Positions 34,711 to 43,387 of a stretch of 64,000 nucleotides of DNA are shown in pieces. Both the position numbers and the translations under genes were made by a program. The stretch comes from Shimia sp022448905 (GTDB lineage Bacteria; Pseudomonadota; Alphaproteobacteria; Rhodobacterales; Rhodobacteraceae). Location of the stretch: positions 3,968,001 through 4,032,000 of the forward strand of contig NZ_CP138953.1 of NCBI RefSeq assembly GCF_047126315.1, in the 5' to 3' direction. Under the pieces are notes generated by a model that saw only the letters and a program-made list of their open reading frames with translations, did no database searches and was not told the origin of the DNA. Position 1 is the first letter of the stretch, and the number at the start of each line of letters is the position of its first letter.

Positions 34711-36390
34711 TTACTCGTCGCCGGTCTTCAGCGCTGCGCCAAGGATATCGCCGAGGGACGCACCGGAGTCGGAAGAACCGTACTGCTCCACGGCTTCTTT
34801 CTCTTCTGCGATCTCGCGTGCCTTGATCGACAGACCCAGACGACGGGTCTTGCTGTCGATGTTGGTGACGCGCACGTCGATCTTGTCGCCGGTGGAGAAA
34901 CGCTCTGGGCGCTGCTCTGCACGGTCGCGGGACAGGTCGGAGCGGCGGATGAAGGACTTCATGCCTTCGTATTCCACTTCGATGCCACCGTCTTCGATCG
35001 CGGTCACTTCTACGGTCACGATGGAGCCGCGCTTCACGCCGCCCACTGCGTCCGCGAACTTGTCGCCGCCGAGTGCTTTGATGGACAGGGAGATACGCTC
35101 TTTTTCAACGTCCACTTCGGAGACAACGGCCGAAACCATGTCGCCTTTGCGGTAGTTCTGGATCGCATCTTCGCCACGCTCGTCCCAGGACAGGTCGGAG
35201 AGGTGAACCATGCCGTCGATCTCGCCTGGCAGGCCGATGAACAGACCGAATTCGGTGATGTTCTTGACTTCGCCTTCGACCTCGGTGCCCTCTGGGTGCG
35301 TTTCCGCGAAAACTTCCCATGGGTTGCGCATGGTCTGCTTAAGACCAAGGGAAACACGACGCTTGGAGCCGTCGATTTCCAGCACCATGACGTCCACTTC
35401 CTGAGAGGTGGAAACGATCTTGCCTGGGTGTACGTTTTTCTTGGTCCAGGACATCTCGGAGACGTGAACCAAACCTTCAACACCTGGCTCCAGCTCAACA
35501 AAGGCACCGTAATCGGTGATGTTGGTCACGCGGCCTTTGTGTACGGAGGACAGTGGGTACTTCGCAGCAACCAGATCCCATGGATCTTCCTGCAGCTGCT
35601 TCATACCCAGGCTGATGCGGTGGGTTTCTTTGTTGATCTTGATCACCTGAACCTTAACGGTCTCACCGATGGTCAGGATCTCAGATGGGTGGTTCACACG
35701 GCGCCATGCCATGTCGGTGACGTGCAGCAGGCCGTCAACACCGCCGAGGTCAACAAACGCACCGTATTCGGTGATGTTCTTGACCACACCGTCGACTGCC
35801 TGACCTTCGGACAGGTTGCCGATGACTTCTGCGCGCTGCTCGGCGCGGGACTCTTCGAGGATCGCACGACGGGAGACAACGATGTTGCCACGACGACGGT
35901 CCATCTTCAGAATCTGGAACGGCTGCTTCAGACCCATCAGTGGGCCTGCGTCACGCACTGGGCGTACGTCAACCTGGGAACCTGGCAGGAAGGCCACGGC
36001 GCCGCCGAGATCAACGGTGAAGCCACCTTTAACGCGGCCGAAGATCGCGCCTTCAACGCGCGCATCGTCTGCGTATGCTTTTTCGAGGCGATCCCACGCT
36101 TCTTCGCGGCGCGCCATCTCACGGGAGATAACAGCTTCGCCACGGGCGTTTTCAGCCGCGCGCAGGTAGACTTCCACTTCGTCGCCAACGGCGATTTCAG
36201 GAGCTTCACCTGGGTTTGCGAATTCTTTGAGCTCAACGCGGCCTTCCATTTTGTAGCCTACGTCGATGATGGCTTGGCCTGCTTCAATAGCGATGACTTT
36301 GCCTTTGACAACCGAACCCTCGTTCGGTGTGTCCATTTCGAAGCTTTCATTAAGGAGGGCTTCGAATTCCTCCATGGTTGCGTTAGCCAT
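34711..36390 (-). CDS. rpsA: 30S ribosomal protein S1
   Basis: 559 residues with six S1 (OB-fold) repeats, the standard alphaproteobacterial length. The first repeats have degenerated (ribosome-binding), the last four are regular, each starting with VxGVVKNITEYGAFVDL-type phrases and ending with ISLGMKQ-type phrases. Codon use is strongly biased, as for other highly expressed genes here (rplY, SBP). It binds mRNA leaders and helps start translation. The start ATG at 36390 has AAAGGAA about 11 bases upstream. cmk, normally next to rpsA, is separated from it by about 3 kb. Confidence 0.98.
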   Translation of the reverse strand: MANATMEEFEALLNESFEMDTPNEGSVVKGKVIAIEAGQAIIDVGYKMEGRVELKEFANPGEAPEIAVGDEVEVYLRAAENARGEAVISREMARREEAWDRLEKAYADDARVEGAIFGRVKGGFTVDLGGAVAFLPGSQVDVRPVRDAGPLMGLKQPFQILKMDRRRGNIVVSRRAILEESRAEQRAEVIGNLSEGQAVDGVVKNITEYGAFVDLGGVDGLLHVTDMAWRRVNHPSEILTIGETVKVQVIKINKETHRISLGMKQLQEDPWDLVAAKYPLSSVHKGRVTNITDYGAFVELEPGVEGLVHVSEMSWTKKNVHPGKIVSTSQEVDVMVLEIDGSKRRVSLGLKQTMRNPWEVFAETHPEGTEVEGEVKNITEFGLFIGLPGEIDGMVHLSDLSWDERGEDAIQNYRKGDMVSAVVSEVDVEKERISLSIKALGGDKFADAVGGVKRGSIVTVEVTAIEDGGIEVEYEGMKSFIRRSDLSRDRAEQRPERFSTGDKIDVRVTNIDSKTRRLGLSIKAREIAEEKEAVEQYGSSDSGASLGDILGAALKTGDE

Positions 36391-36612
36391 GCGGCGTCAT
36401 TTCCTTTATCAAACGTTTTTTTCTGGCCGTGCGGTTGTCTCCGCCGGTCTTGGTTAGCGCCTGCCATTCTGGCAGATCGATTTGGTCTTTGACGCGCCAA
36501 ACAACTGGAAAAACACACAAAAAACAAAGAGGGCCGGCGATTCCGACCCTGCTCGTCCCGTTGTTTTATGGCATTTGCGCCTTATAGACAGGGGCGATAT
36601 AGCCCTAAACCC

Positions 36613-36900
36613 CTAGTTCGGCAAGCCGATTCCCTGCAACAAACCATCCCGGCGCAACGTCGCTGCCTCAACTGCATCCAACCGCTCAAGTGCTGCCTTG
36701 GGATCCTTCGCCCCCCCTGCCTTACGCCATATCCCGCGCGCGGAGGCCGGGCTCCAAGGCAAGGCAGCCGTATGCAGCCACTGGCGCAACTCAGGCGGCA
36801 ATGCATCATAAGCCTGCATGACATTGCCTTGCCTGCGTCGCCCTCGCAGATTGGTTTTGATATTCCGTCCCATGGGTACGTTCATATCCGACAGATTCAT
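36613..36900 (-). CDS. Small basic protein, possibly DUF6525 type
   Basis: 95 residues, basic at the N-terminus (GRNIKTNLRGRRRQG) with WLHTAALPWSPASARGIWRKA in the middle. I think it resembles a small Rhodobacterales family of unknown function (DUF6525), but this is from memory. A longer 5' frame is possible (MNLSDMNVPMGRN); the first ATG at 36900 is only 2 bases from the palindrome at 36903-36922, so the mRNA may be leaderless or start at an internal ATG (36885 or 36873). Regulated by that palindrome if it is a Zur site. Sits alone upstream of rpsA. Confidence 0.7.
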   Translation of the reverse strand: MNLSDMNVPMGRNIKTNLRGRRRQGNVMQAYDALPPELRQWLHTAALPWSPASARGIWRKAGGAKDPKAALERLDAVEAATLRRDGLLQGIGLPN

Positions 36901-36902
36901 TT

Positions 36903-36922
36903 AGTTATGTTATTACATAACT
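36903..36922. promoter_or_regulatory. Palindrome resembling the Zur box
   Basis: Inverted repeat AGTTATGT-TATT-ACATAACT with 8-base arms. Its inner 16 bases (36905-36920) differ from the zur-operon palindrome (5435-5450) at only two positions. It abuts the ATG at 36900 of the 95-residue gene on the minus strand. Confidence 0.65.
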
Positions 36923-37007
36923 ATCACAGCGGATTTCAACCCCAACGAAGACACAAAAGGCGCCCCATTCCAGAGCGCCTTCCAATACTGATCTCGTCCA
37001 GAGGTCC

Positions 37008-37643
37008 TTAGCTGATCTCTTTCACCAGAGTCTCACGCGACTTGCGCACCTTCGCCATGGGCAGCAACCAGTCCGCGCTTTCCTGACGATAGCCCAGCGG
37101 CAACAAGGTCACGGATTTCAGCCCCAACTCTTTCAGCCCCATGATCTCATCCACGGCGTCTGGATCAAACCCTTCCATCGGGCAGGTGTCCACGCCCAGT
37201 TCCGCCGCTGCCAGCATAGCAAAGCCCAGCGCGATATAGGCCTGACGCGCCGCGTGGTCGTGGTTCACGGTCTCATCGCGCGGCAGGTACACGTTTTTGA
37301 GGTTCTCGAAATACTGCGTCAGCATCTCGTTTGCGCCGCGCAGCTCTTCCATATGCGCGCGCACTGCATCAATGCGCTCCGCCGAGTAGTTGTCCCAAGC
37401 CGCAAACACCAGCAGGTGGCTGCCTTCGGTGATCTGGCTCTGATCCCAACCCACCTTGCGGATTTTTTCACGCATCTCGTCGTTGGTGATGACAAACACC
37501 TCAAACGGCTGCGTGCCGCTAGATGTCGGCGCCATACGGATCGCTTCCAGGATCGCCTCCACCTTCTCTTCCGGAACCACTTTCGCAGGGTCCATCTTCT
37601 TGGTGGCATAGCGCCAGGTCATCAGGTCTTTCAGACTTGTCAT
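37008..37643 (-). CDS. Nitroreductase-family NAD(P)H oxidoreductase
   Basis: 211 residues. FMN-dependent nitroreductase fold: WRYATKKMDP at the phosphate-binding N-terminus, RMAPTSSGTQPFEVFVI near residue 40 (flavin contact) and the C-terminal ELGLKSVTLLPLGYRQ. ATG at 37643 is preferred over the upstream GTG because of AAGGA about 10 bases away. The gene is divergent from an HxlR-type regulator with a shared 141-base region, a frequent arrangement in which the regulator controls the reductase in response to an electrophile or quinone. Physiological substrate unknown. Confidence 0.9.
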   Translation of the reverse strand: MTSLKDLMTWRYATKKMDPAKVVPEEKVEAILEAIRMAPTSSGTQPFEVFVITNDEMREKIRKVGWDQSQITEGSHLLVFAAWDNYSAERIDAVRAHMEELRGANEMLTQYFENLKNVYLPRDETVNHDHAARQAYIALGFAMLAAAELGVDTCPMEGFDPDAVDEIMGLKELGLKSVTLLPLGYRQESADWLLPMAKVRKSRETLVKEIS

Positions 37644-37693
37644 TCTCACATGATCCTTCTTGCGGGCCGATGAACATCACCGGAACCGAGGGT

Positions 37694-37710
37694 GGTATAC
37701 TTTCGATACC
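37694..37710. promoter_or_regulatory. Candidate HxlR operator
   Basis: Inverted repeat GGTAT-ACTTTCG-ATACC in the intergenic region shared by the nitroreductase and the HxlR-type regulator. Arms are short, so it is a weak signal by itself. Confidence 0.45.
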
Positions 37711-37784
37711 CGCGATATAAGTGGCACTGGAAATCGCCACAAGAAGGCACATTTCTGAGACCCGGTTACACGAAAGGAACCGCC

Positions 37785-38171
37785 ATGTGCTTTGTTGAAA
37801 AGGATGGTCAATGCCCCGAATGCTCCCGCATCAATGAGGTCTTAGGACGCGTCGGTGATCGCTGGTCGGTGCTGATCGTTATTTCTCTGGCACAATACAA
37901 AGTGCTGCGCTTCAACGAGTTGAAGCGCCATCTGGGCATCTCCCAGCGCATGTTGTCCTTGAAACTGCGCGAACTGGAACGAGACGGGCTGGTCAACCGC
38001 ACCTACCACCCGACGATCCCGCCAAAGGTAGAATACGCCCTTACAGACTTGGGGTATTCCTTTTACGAACCCGTGAAAGCGCTCGGAACTTGGGCACTGG
38101 ACAACCTGCCCAACATCGACGAAGCCCGCGCAGAGTTTGACCTGCAGGCGGACGAAAAGAAGTCCGCCTGA
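37785..38171 (+). CDS. HxlR-family winged-helix regulator
   Basis: 128 residues. The conserved N-terminal Cys is in DGQCPECSRI, the winged-helix core is VLGRVGDRWSVLIVISL and FNELKRHLGISQRMLSLKLRELERDGLVNR, and the wing is YALTDLG. Members of this family bind DNA as dimers and many sense electrophiles through the N-terminal Cys. ATG at 37785 has AAGGA about 8 bases upstream; the longer frame to 37692 is not supported. Divergent from the nitroreductase gene, its probable target. Confidence 0.93.
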   Translation: MCFVEKDGQCPECSRINEVLGRVGDRWSVLIVISLAQYKVLRFNELKRHLGISQRMLSLKLRELERDGLVNRTYHPTIPPKVEYALTDLGYSFYEPVKALGTWALDNLPNIDEARAEFDLQADEKKSA

Positions 38172-38181
38172 GGCATCAACG

Positions 38182-39366
38182 TCACGCGAGGAAGAACAGC
38201 GCCAGAAAAAGCCCGGCAATCCCAAGTCCTTCGACCCACCCAAAACTGTCGTCATCACCTTCTGGCTCTTCGGGATCCTCAGAGCTGTCCTCAGATGCTT
38301 CCTCCGGCGTCTGGTCCACCATCGGCAAGTCGAGCGGCAACAGCACCTCATCAATCACATGAGCCACGCCGTTACTTGCGGCAATATCCGTGGCGATGAT
38401 CTCGGCATTCTCCGCATCCGGATCGGCATCCACCAACATGGTCCCATCCACTCCAAGCCCTTCGCCAAGCAGTGTGTCGATGCTCTCAGAGCCCAGAACA
38501 GCGCCGCTGTCCTGTTCCCCCGGACTGATGTGATAGGTTAGGACATCACTGACAAACGACAGCGGGTCTTCTGGGCGCAACACACCTGCCGCATCAACAA
38601 TTGCCTGAAACGCGCCCTCCTCATCATCACCCTCATAGCCAAGGCTCTGCGCGAGCGAGATAAAGGCCGCATCATTGGGCGCAAACACCGTCAGCTCAGC
38701 CTCAGGATCATCCGCCGCGTCGTCTAGCCCCGTCGCCTGTAGCGCCGCCAGAAGCATGTCAAAATCAGTATTGTCATCATCGAAACTGCCTCCGCTTTCT
38801 TTGAGTACGTCCAATAGGGTGCCCGGATCACTCTCCGCCGGTGTGTCCAGCGGCAGCAGCACCTGGTCGATCACCTGAATGGTTCCCGTGCCCGCATCCA
38901 CATCGGGGCTGACAATGTCTGCGTTCTGAAAATTCGGATCGCCATCAACCACGGTATTGCCCGTCACCTCAACCGAGGCGTCTGTTAGCAACGTATCCAC
39001 CGGCCCGTCTGCGTTTAGGCCCGCCGCGTCACTTTCGGCGCCACTGACATGATAGAGCAGAATGTCGGTCAACAGCGGGATCGGATCACCATCCGGCGCC
39101 AACCCCGACAGGGCCCCAGCAATCGCGCCAAACACTGCGTCGGGATCATCTGTGTCGCCGGTGAACCCCAAGGTGACCGCCAGATCGGCAAAAGCTGCGT
39201 CTGTTGGGGCAAACAAGGTAAAGTCACTGAGCCCACCCACGGTGGCCGAGAGGCCCGCCGCATCCAAAGCCCGAGCCAAAATCTCAAAATCCGCCACAGC
39301 GGACAGGGTACCACCGGCAATTGGCAGACTGCTGTCCACCGCCGGAAACAACGCTTGTAAAGACAT
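38182..39366 (-). CDS. Fasciclin (FAS1) repeat protein
   Basis: 394 residues with two FAS1 domains (about 20-170 and 185-345). Each has the FTLFAPTDAAFADL-type H1 motif (TVFAPNDAAFISL in the second) and the DTLLG/DTLLT...VIDEVLLPLD-type end. The tail is acidic (EEASEDSSEDPEEPEGDDD) and ends in a single hydrophobic segment (GLGIAGLFLALFFLA). Extremely Asp/Glu-rich. No Sec signal is seen at the N-terminus, so its export route is unclear; the C-terminal segment may anchor it. FAS1 proteins mediate adhesion or matrix contacts. Stands between HxlR and cmk, 11 bases from the convergent HxlR stop. Confidence 0.85.
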   Translation of the reverse strand: MSLQALFPAVDSSLPIAGGTLSAVADFEILARALDAAGLSATVGGLSDFTLFAPTDAAFADLAVTLGFTGDTDDPDAVFGAIAGALSGLAPDGDPIPLLTDILLYHVSGAESDAAGLNADGPVDTLLTDASVEVTGNTVVDGDPNFQNADIVSPDVDAGTGTIQVIDQVLLPLDTPAESDPGTLLDVLKESGGSFDDDNTDFDMLLAALQATGLDDAADDPEAELTVFAPNDAAFISLAQSLGYEGDDEEGAFQAIVDAAGVLRPEDPLSFVSDVLTYHISPGEQDSGAVLGSESIDTLLGEGLGVDGTMLVDADPDAENAEIIATDIAASNGVAHVIDEVLLPLDLPMVDQTPEEASEDSSEDPEEPEGDDDSFGWVEGLGIAGLFLALFFLA

Positions 39367-39455
39367 GAACTATCCTCCCAGTATTTCAGCCGCTTACGCA
39401 GGCTTGGGAGAATTTGGTTCAAATTGTCGGGATCACCTCACAGAAAGGTGATGAC

Positions 39456-40070
39456 TCACTCCGCCGGACGCAGCTTGTCAATCGCCGCCACGGCCGCCGC
39501 GATGGCTTCCTCAATCGCCAGATCGGAGGTGTCGATCAACACCGCGTCCTCTGCCGGCTTCAATGGCGCCTCCGCCCGTTCCATATCCCGCGCATCGCGC
39601 TCTTTTACATCCGCCAGCACGGTTTCACGATCTATCTCGGTGCCTTTGCCAACAAGCTCCAGATACCGACGCTCGGCCCGCACCTCGGCACTGGCGGTGA
39701 CAAACAGCTTGGCTTCAGCATTGGGACAAATCACGGTGCCAATGTCACGTCCGTCCAGCACAGCCCCACCGGCGCGCCGCGCAAAAGCGCGTTGGAAATC
39801 CACCAGCGCAGCCCGTACTTCGCCAATCACGGCCACTTTGCTGGCCGCCTGCGCAACCTCTGGCGTACGCAGGTTGTCCGCGTTCAGATCTTCGGCGGTC
39901 AGGGCCTTGGCTGCCTCAATAGGGTCCGTCCCATCCAGCGTCCGTGCGCCAACCGCGCGATACAGCAACCCCGTGTCCAGATGGGCAAAGCCGTAATGCG
40001 CTGCCACAGCTTTAGAAATTGTGCCCTTGCCGGCCGCCGCTGGTCCGTCAATCGCTATGGTAAACCGCAT
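39456..40070 (-). CDS. cmk: Cytidylate kinase
   Basis: 204 residues. It phosphorylates CMP and dCMP. P-loop AIDGPAAAGKGT at residues 6-17, the CMP-binding segment HLDTGLLYRAVG, the ribose-recognition region VLDGRDIGTVICP and LID area ERDARDMERAEAPLKPA, are all as in type I Cmk. Upstream (rightward in coordinates) is a membrane protein and aroA, the usual alphaproteobacterial order aroA-cmk-rpsA, although rpsA is displaced about 3 kb away. Confidence 0.97.
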   Translation of the reverse strand: MRFTIAIDGPAAAGKGTISKAVAAHYGFAHLDTGLLYRAVGARTLDGTDPIEAAKALTAEDLNADNLRTPEVAQAASKVAVIGEVRAALVDFQRAFARRAGGAVLDGRDIGTVICPNAEAKLFVTASAEVRAERRYLELVGKGTEIDRETVLADVKERDARDMERAEAPLKPAEDAVLIDTSDLAIEEAIAAAVAAIDKLRPAE

Positions 40071-40155
40071 GTCTTGCCCTGCCTTTTCTCAAATCCCAGC
40101 CGCTCTACCGAGCCAAGCATGGCAACGCAAGGCACAGCCACATTCCTTGGCCGGT

Positions 40156-40668
40156 TTACGCCCAACGGCGGCGCATCTGCATCACCGCGCCTGCCATGAG
40201 CCCGACAAAGGCCACTGTGGCCGCGGCCGACTTGCAGCGCGTCCAAAAGCTGGCAAAGGCCACAAGGTTGTCTTCCACCGCATCCGGACCAATGTGCAGC
40301 ATGGTGGCCACCATGTAGTTTTCCAGATAATCCGCTGACACCATAATCAGCGCCACAAAGGAAAACACCATACTCCAGGGCCGCTGGAACAGGCTCTGAA
40401 ACCCAACAATCAACATAATCCCCAGCAGCGCCGGATACACCAGATCAAGCCGTTGCTGCACGGTGATGTAAAAGTCCCGCCCTTCCGCTGTCAGCGCCGA
40501 TAAGAACCCGCGCGCCTCCTGCGGCGTGTAGCCAAAGGGCCGCATGTCAAAGGGCGCCAAGCCTCCGGCGGCAGCACTGATCGTCGGCATGGTCCAGAAC
40601 ACCATCACCAGATAAATGGCGGTGGCGGCGGTAAAACTGATCCAGAAAACCCGTTGAATATAGCTCAT
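40156..40668 (-). CDS. Four-span membrane protein of unknown function
   Basis: 170 residues from the ATG at 40668 (the longer frame to 40683 adds five residues). Four hydrophobic segments are visible: about VFWISFTAATAIYLVMVFW, a segment near LVYPALLGIMLIVGF, one near MVFSFVALIMVSADYL and one near TVAFVGLMAGAVM. A conserved-looking Pro/Gly loop GYTPQEARGFLSALTAEGRDFY follows span 1, and the Arg-rich tail MRRRWA is cytoplasmic. No domain is recognised. It sits between aroA and cmk with no overlap. Confidence 0.7.
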   Translation of the reverse strand: MSYIQRVFWISFTAATAIYLVMVFWTMPTISAAAGGLAPFDMRPFGYTPQEARGFLSALTAEGRDFYITVQQRLDLVYPALLGIMLIVGFQSLFQRPWSMVFSFVALIMVSADYLENYMVATMLHIGPDAVEDNLVAFASFWTRCKSAAATVAFVGLMAGAVMQMRRRWA

Positions 40669-40759
40669 GCAAAAGGCCCACAAATGACGTAAGCCCCGAT
40701 CATGACCGAGGCTTCGCCAAAATCAACAAAAACGTGCGCCAAAGGCCGCGACTGGCCGC

Positions 40760-42106
40760 TTAAGTCCGGGTGATCTTCGCGCCCAAGCCGTGCATCAGTG
40801 GCTCAAAAATCGGGAACGACGTGGCAATTGGGCCGCCATTGTCCACGCTCACAGGCTGCTGCGTGGCCATGCCCATCACCATAAAACTCATGGCTATGCG
40901 GTGATCCAGGAAGCTCTCGCAGGTCGCACCACCAGGCACATTGCCATGGCCGAGACCTTTTACGATCCACCAATCGTCACCCTCATCAACCTCAACCCCA
41001 TTGGCGCGCAGACCTTTGGCCATGGCGTCGATCCGGTCGCTTTCTTTCACCCGCAGTTCTTTTACGCCGCGCATCACGGTGTCACCTTCTGCAAAGGCCG
41101 CCACAACCGACAGCACAGGGTATTCATCAATCATGCTGGCTGCACCCGCCGGATCGATCTCTGCGCCCTTGAGGTTGGGCGAGAACCGTGCCCGCAGATC
41201 CGCCACGGGCTCCCCGCCCTCTTCACGTTCATTCTCAAACGTCAGGTCTGCGTTCATTGCCTGAAGCGCATAAAACAGACCTGCGCGGGTTGGGTTCAGC
41301 CCGATATTTGGCACCAACACGTCAGAACCCGGCGTGATGATCGCCGCACATACCGGGAAAGCTGCCGAGCTTGGATCGCGCGGCACCACAATCGTCTGCG
41401 GCTTCAGCTCCGGCTGACCCGTCAGGGTGATCACACGGCCTTCATCGGTCTCTGCCACCGAAATCTCTGCACCAAAGCCCGCCAGCATACGCTCGGTGTG
41501 ATCCCGCGTGGCTTCTTTCTCGATCACCACGGTCTGCCCCGGCGCGTTCAAACCCGCCAACAGCACGGCAGATTTCACCTGCGCCGATGGCATCGGCACT
41601 TCGTAGCGCACCGGCACCGGGTCTTTTGCGCCGACAATGGTCATCGGCAACCGCCCACCGGACCGCCCCACAGAGGTCGCGCCAAACAGTGCAATCGGAT
41701 CGGTGACTCGTGCCATCGGACGGCCATTCAGGCTGGCGTCACCGGTGAAGGTCACGGTGATGTCACTGGTCGCCATCGCGCCCATGATCAGCCGCACACC
41801 GGTGCCAGAGTTGCCGCAGTCAATCACTGTGTCCGGCTCCGCAAAGCCACCGACGCCAACACCATGCACCGACCAATTGCCTTCGCCGTGGTTGATCACC
41901 TCTGCGCCAAAGGCTGCCATCGCCTTGCCGGTGTCCAGCACATCTTCACCTTCCAGCAAACCGGAGATTTTGGTCTCCCCCACGGCCATCGCGCCAAAGA
42001 TCAGGCTGCGGTGGCTGATAGATTTGTCACCAGGCACATGCGCCTCGCCCTTCAGCGGGCCGCAGGGGGAAGAGGTCATCGGGATCGGGGTGCCGTGGCC
42101 GAACAT
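40760..42106 (-). CDS. aroA: 3-phosphoshikimate 1-carboxyvinyltransferase (EPSP synthase)
   Basis: 448 residues. It joins PEP and shikimate 3-phosphate in aromatic amino-acid synthesis. The shikimate-binding loop PGDKSISHRSLI is at about 25-36, followed by GNSGTGVRLIMG, RPMARV (the GRPM motif) and, late, KESDRI and EVDEGDDWWIV. The PEP-site loop reads GNSGT and the dimethyl-pattern near residue 100 resembles class II enzymes, which can tolerate glyphosate, but this cannot be decided by eye. cmk and the four-span protein follow downstream. Confidence 0.97.
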   Translation of the reverse strand: MFGHGTPIPMTSSPCGPLKGEAHVPGDKSISHRSLIFGAMAVGETKISGLLEGEDVLDTGKAMAAFGAEVINHGEGNWSVHGVGVGGFAEPDTVIDCGNSGTGVRLIMGAMATSDITVTFTGDASLNGRPMARVTDPIALFGATSVGRSGGRLPMTIVGAKDPVPVRYEVPMPSAQVKSAVLLAGLNAPGQTVVIEKEATRDHTERMLAGFGAEISVAETDEGRVITLTGQPELKPQTIVVPRDPSSAAFPVCAAIITPGSDVLVPNIGLNPTRAGLFYALQAMNADLTFENEREEGGEPVADLRARFSPNLKGAEIDPAGAASMIDEYPVLSVVAAFAEGDTVMRGVKELRVKESDRIDAMAKGLRANGVEVDEGDDWWIVKGLGHGNVPGGATCESFLDHRIAMSFMVMGMATQQPVSVDNGGPIATSFPIFEPLMHGLGAKITRT

Positions 42107-42185
42107 AGAGCAGTATCCTTCTTGCGTTCAGCCCTGCTGTTAGCGCAACAAATGGCCCGCGTCCATGCCGACCTGCGGCGACAAA

Positions 42186-43274
42186 TTACCCGGTTGCAAA
42201 ATTTGCCCCCGCGTTGCCCGTACCACGCAGCCACACCTCAGGATTGTCCTGGGCAATTTGCCGAAACACCTCTTCGCCCAGCGCATTGCGCAACCGAAAA
42301 CACACTGCCTTCTCGCTCAGCTTCTCCTGCCGCGTCATGTAGAAATCCGAGCCAAACAGCACCCGGCTGCGCAACCGGTCGCCCGCCTCGGTCTCATCCA
42401 GCAAAAACAGCCGCAAAAACGGGATGTAGTCGTCAAAGTGAAACAGCGTGTAGCTGATGTCGGTCCACAGCTGCGGCCAGTCTCCCGAACCGATCATGTC
42501 GCGGATTTGCACCTGCCAGTTCTCATCACCCCGCGGCGCTTCTCCGTTGGCATAGGCGTGCCAGTCCTTCTGCCCGCCAAAATGCGCCAGACAAATCCGC
42601 ATGTCGGGAAACGCCCGCATCACCGGCCGGTAGGCCTTTGGTTCCGTGAACCGATCCGCAGTGTAATCGAACACCTCACGTCCCTGCACACCGCCCCGCG
42701 AGCAGTGGGTCATGACCGGCATTTTCCGCGCATTAATCTCTGGATACACCGTCTCCATCAGCACCGGATGGTCTGGCGCAAACCCCATGCGCGGATAGAT
42801 TTTCAGCCCTTGAAACTGCAACTCCTTGATCGCCCGCAGCCCCTCTTGCGCACTGCCTTCGCTCAGCGGGTTGACCGTGGCGAACGGTATGACCGAGCCT
42901 TTGGGTTCCGCCGCCTGTGCCATCTCATGCAGCTTGTCATGCTGCGTGCGCAGGTCTTCTTCGACCGGACCGTAGCCAATCCCCGTCATGTCCATCGGCA
43001 ACACCACATAGCGCGTGTTGCTCGGGTAGTGCTTCTTGACGTTGTTGAGAACAGTAGCTTGCTCATCGTGCTGGGCCTCCTGTTGAAACCGGTAAAGGCG
43101 ATCAAGCTTTTCAGCGATGTCCTCTTGCCCCAGCAGCCGCACTACCCAAGCAATGCCTTTGATCAGGATCGGCACCCGCTGAAACAGGCGGGTCCATTTG
43201 TAGGGAAAGTCGCGGGGCACATGCGCTTGCGTAAACGTGTGCACATGACAATTGGTGATTTGGATGGGTTCCAT
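42186..43274 (-). CDS. Amidohydrolase-family (TIM-barrel) metalloenzyme
   Basis: 362 residues from the ATG at 43274. The amidohydrolase_2 metal site is visible: HxH in NCHVHTF, His in MTHCSRGGVQG, His in LAHFGGQKDW and the catalytic Asp in VLFGSDFYMTRQ. The middle has a hydrophobic stretch (LIKGIAWVVRLLG) and a region EEDLRTQHDKLHEMAQ suggestive of an inserted helical hairpin. Substrate unknown; the family ranges from decarboxylases to lactonases. Between trmB and aroA with no coupling to either. Confidence 0.82.
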   Translation of the reverse strand: MEPIQITNCHVHTFTQAHVPRDFPYKWTRLFQRVPILIKGIAWVVRLLGQEDIAEKLDRLYRFQQEAQHDEQATVLNNVKKHYPSNTRYVVLPMDMTGIGYGPVEEDLRTQHDKLHEMAQAAEPKGSVIPFATVNPLSEGSAQEGLRAIKELQFQGLKIYPRMGFAPDHPVLMETVYPEINARKMPVMTHCSRGGVQGREVFDYTADRFTEPKAYRPVMRAFPDMRICLAHFGGQKDWHAYANGEAPRGDENWQVQIRDMIGSGDWPQLWTDISYTLFHFDDYIPFLRLFLLDETEAGDRLRSRVLFGSDFYMTRQEKLSEKAVCFRLRNALGEEVFRQIAQDNPEVWLRGTGNAGANFATG

Positions 43275-43387
43275 GGGAAAATGACCTTGCTTTGAAAACA
43301 AGATCAGCCTGCGGCAATCTCCCCATAAAAATCAAGGTCAGCAAATGACCCGTTTTGACGCGGGTCATCCCAAAGGCGCTCTACCCG

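Noticed and set aside
35203..36492. 429-codon open frame antisense to rpsA
   Set aside because: Shadow from strong codon bias of rpsA; no recognisable protein.
40790..42457. 555-codon open frame antisense to aroA and into the amidohydrolase gene
   Set aside because: Crosses two real genes on the other strand; Arg/His-rich composition typical of shadows.
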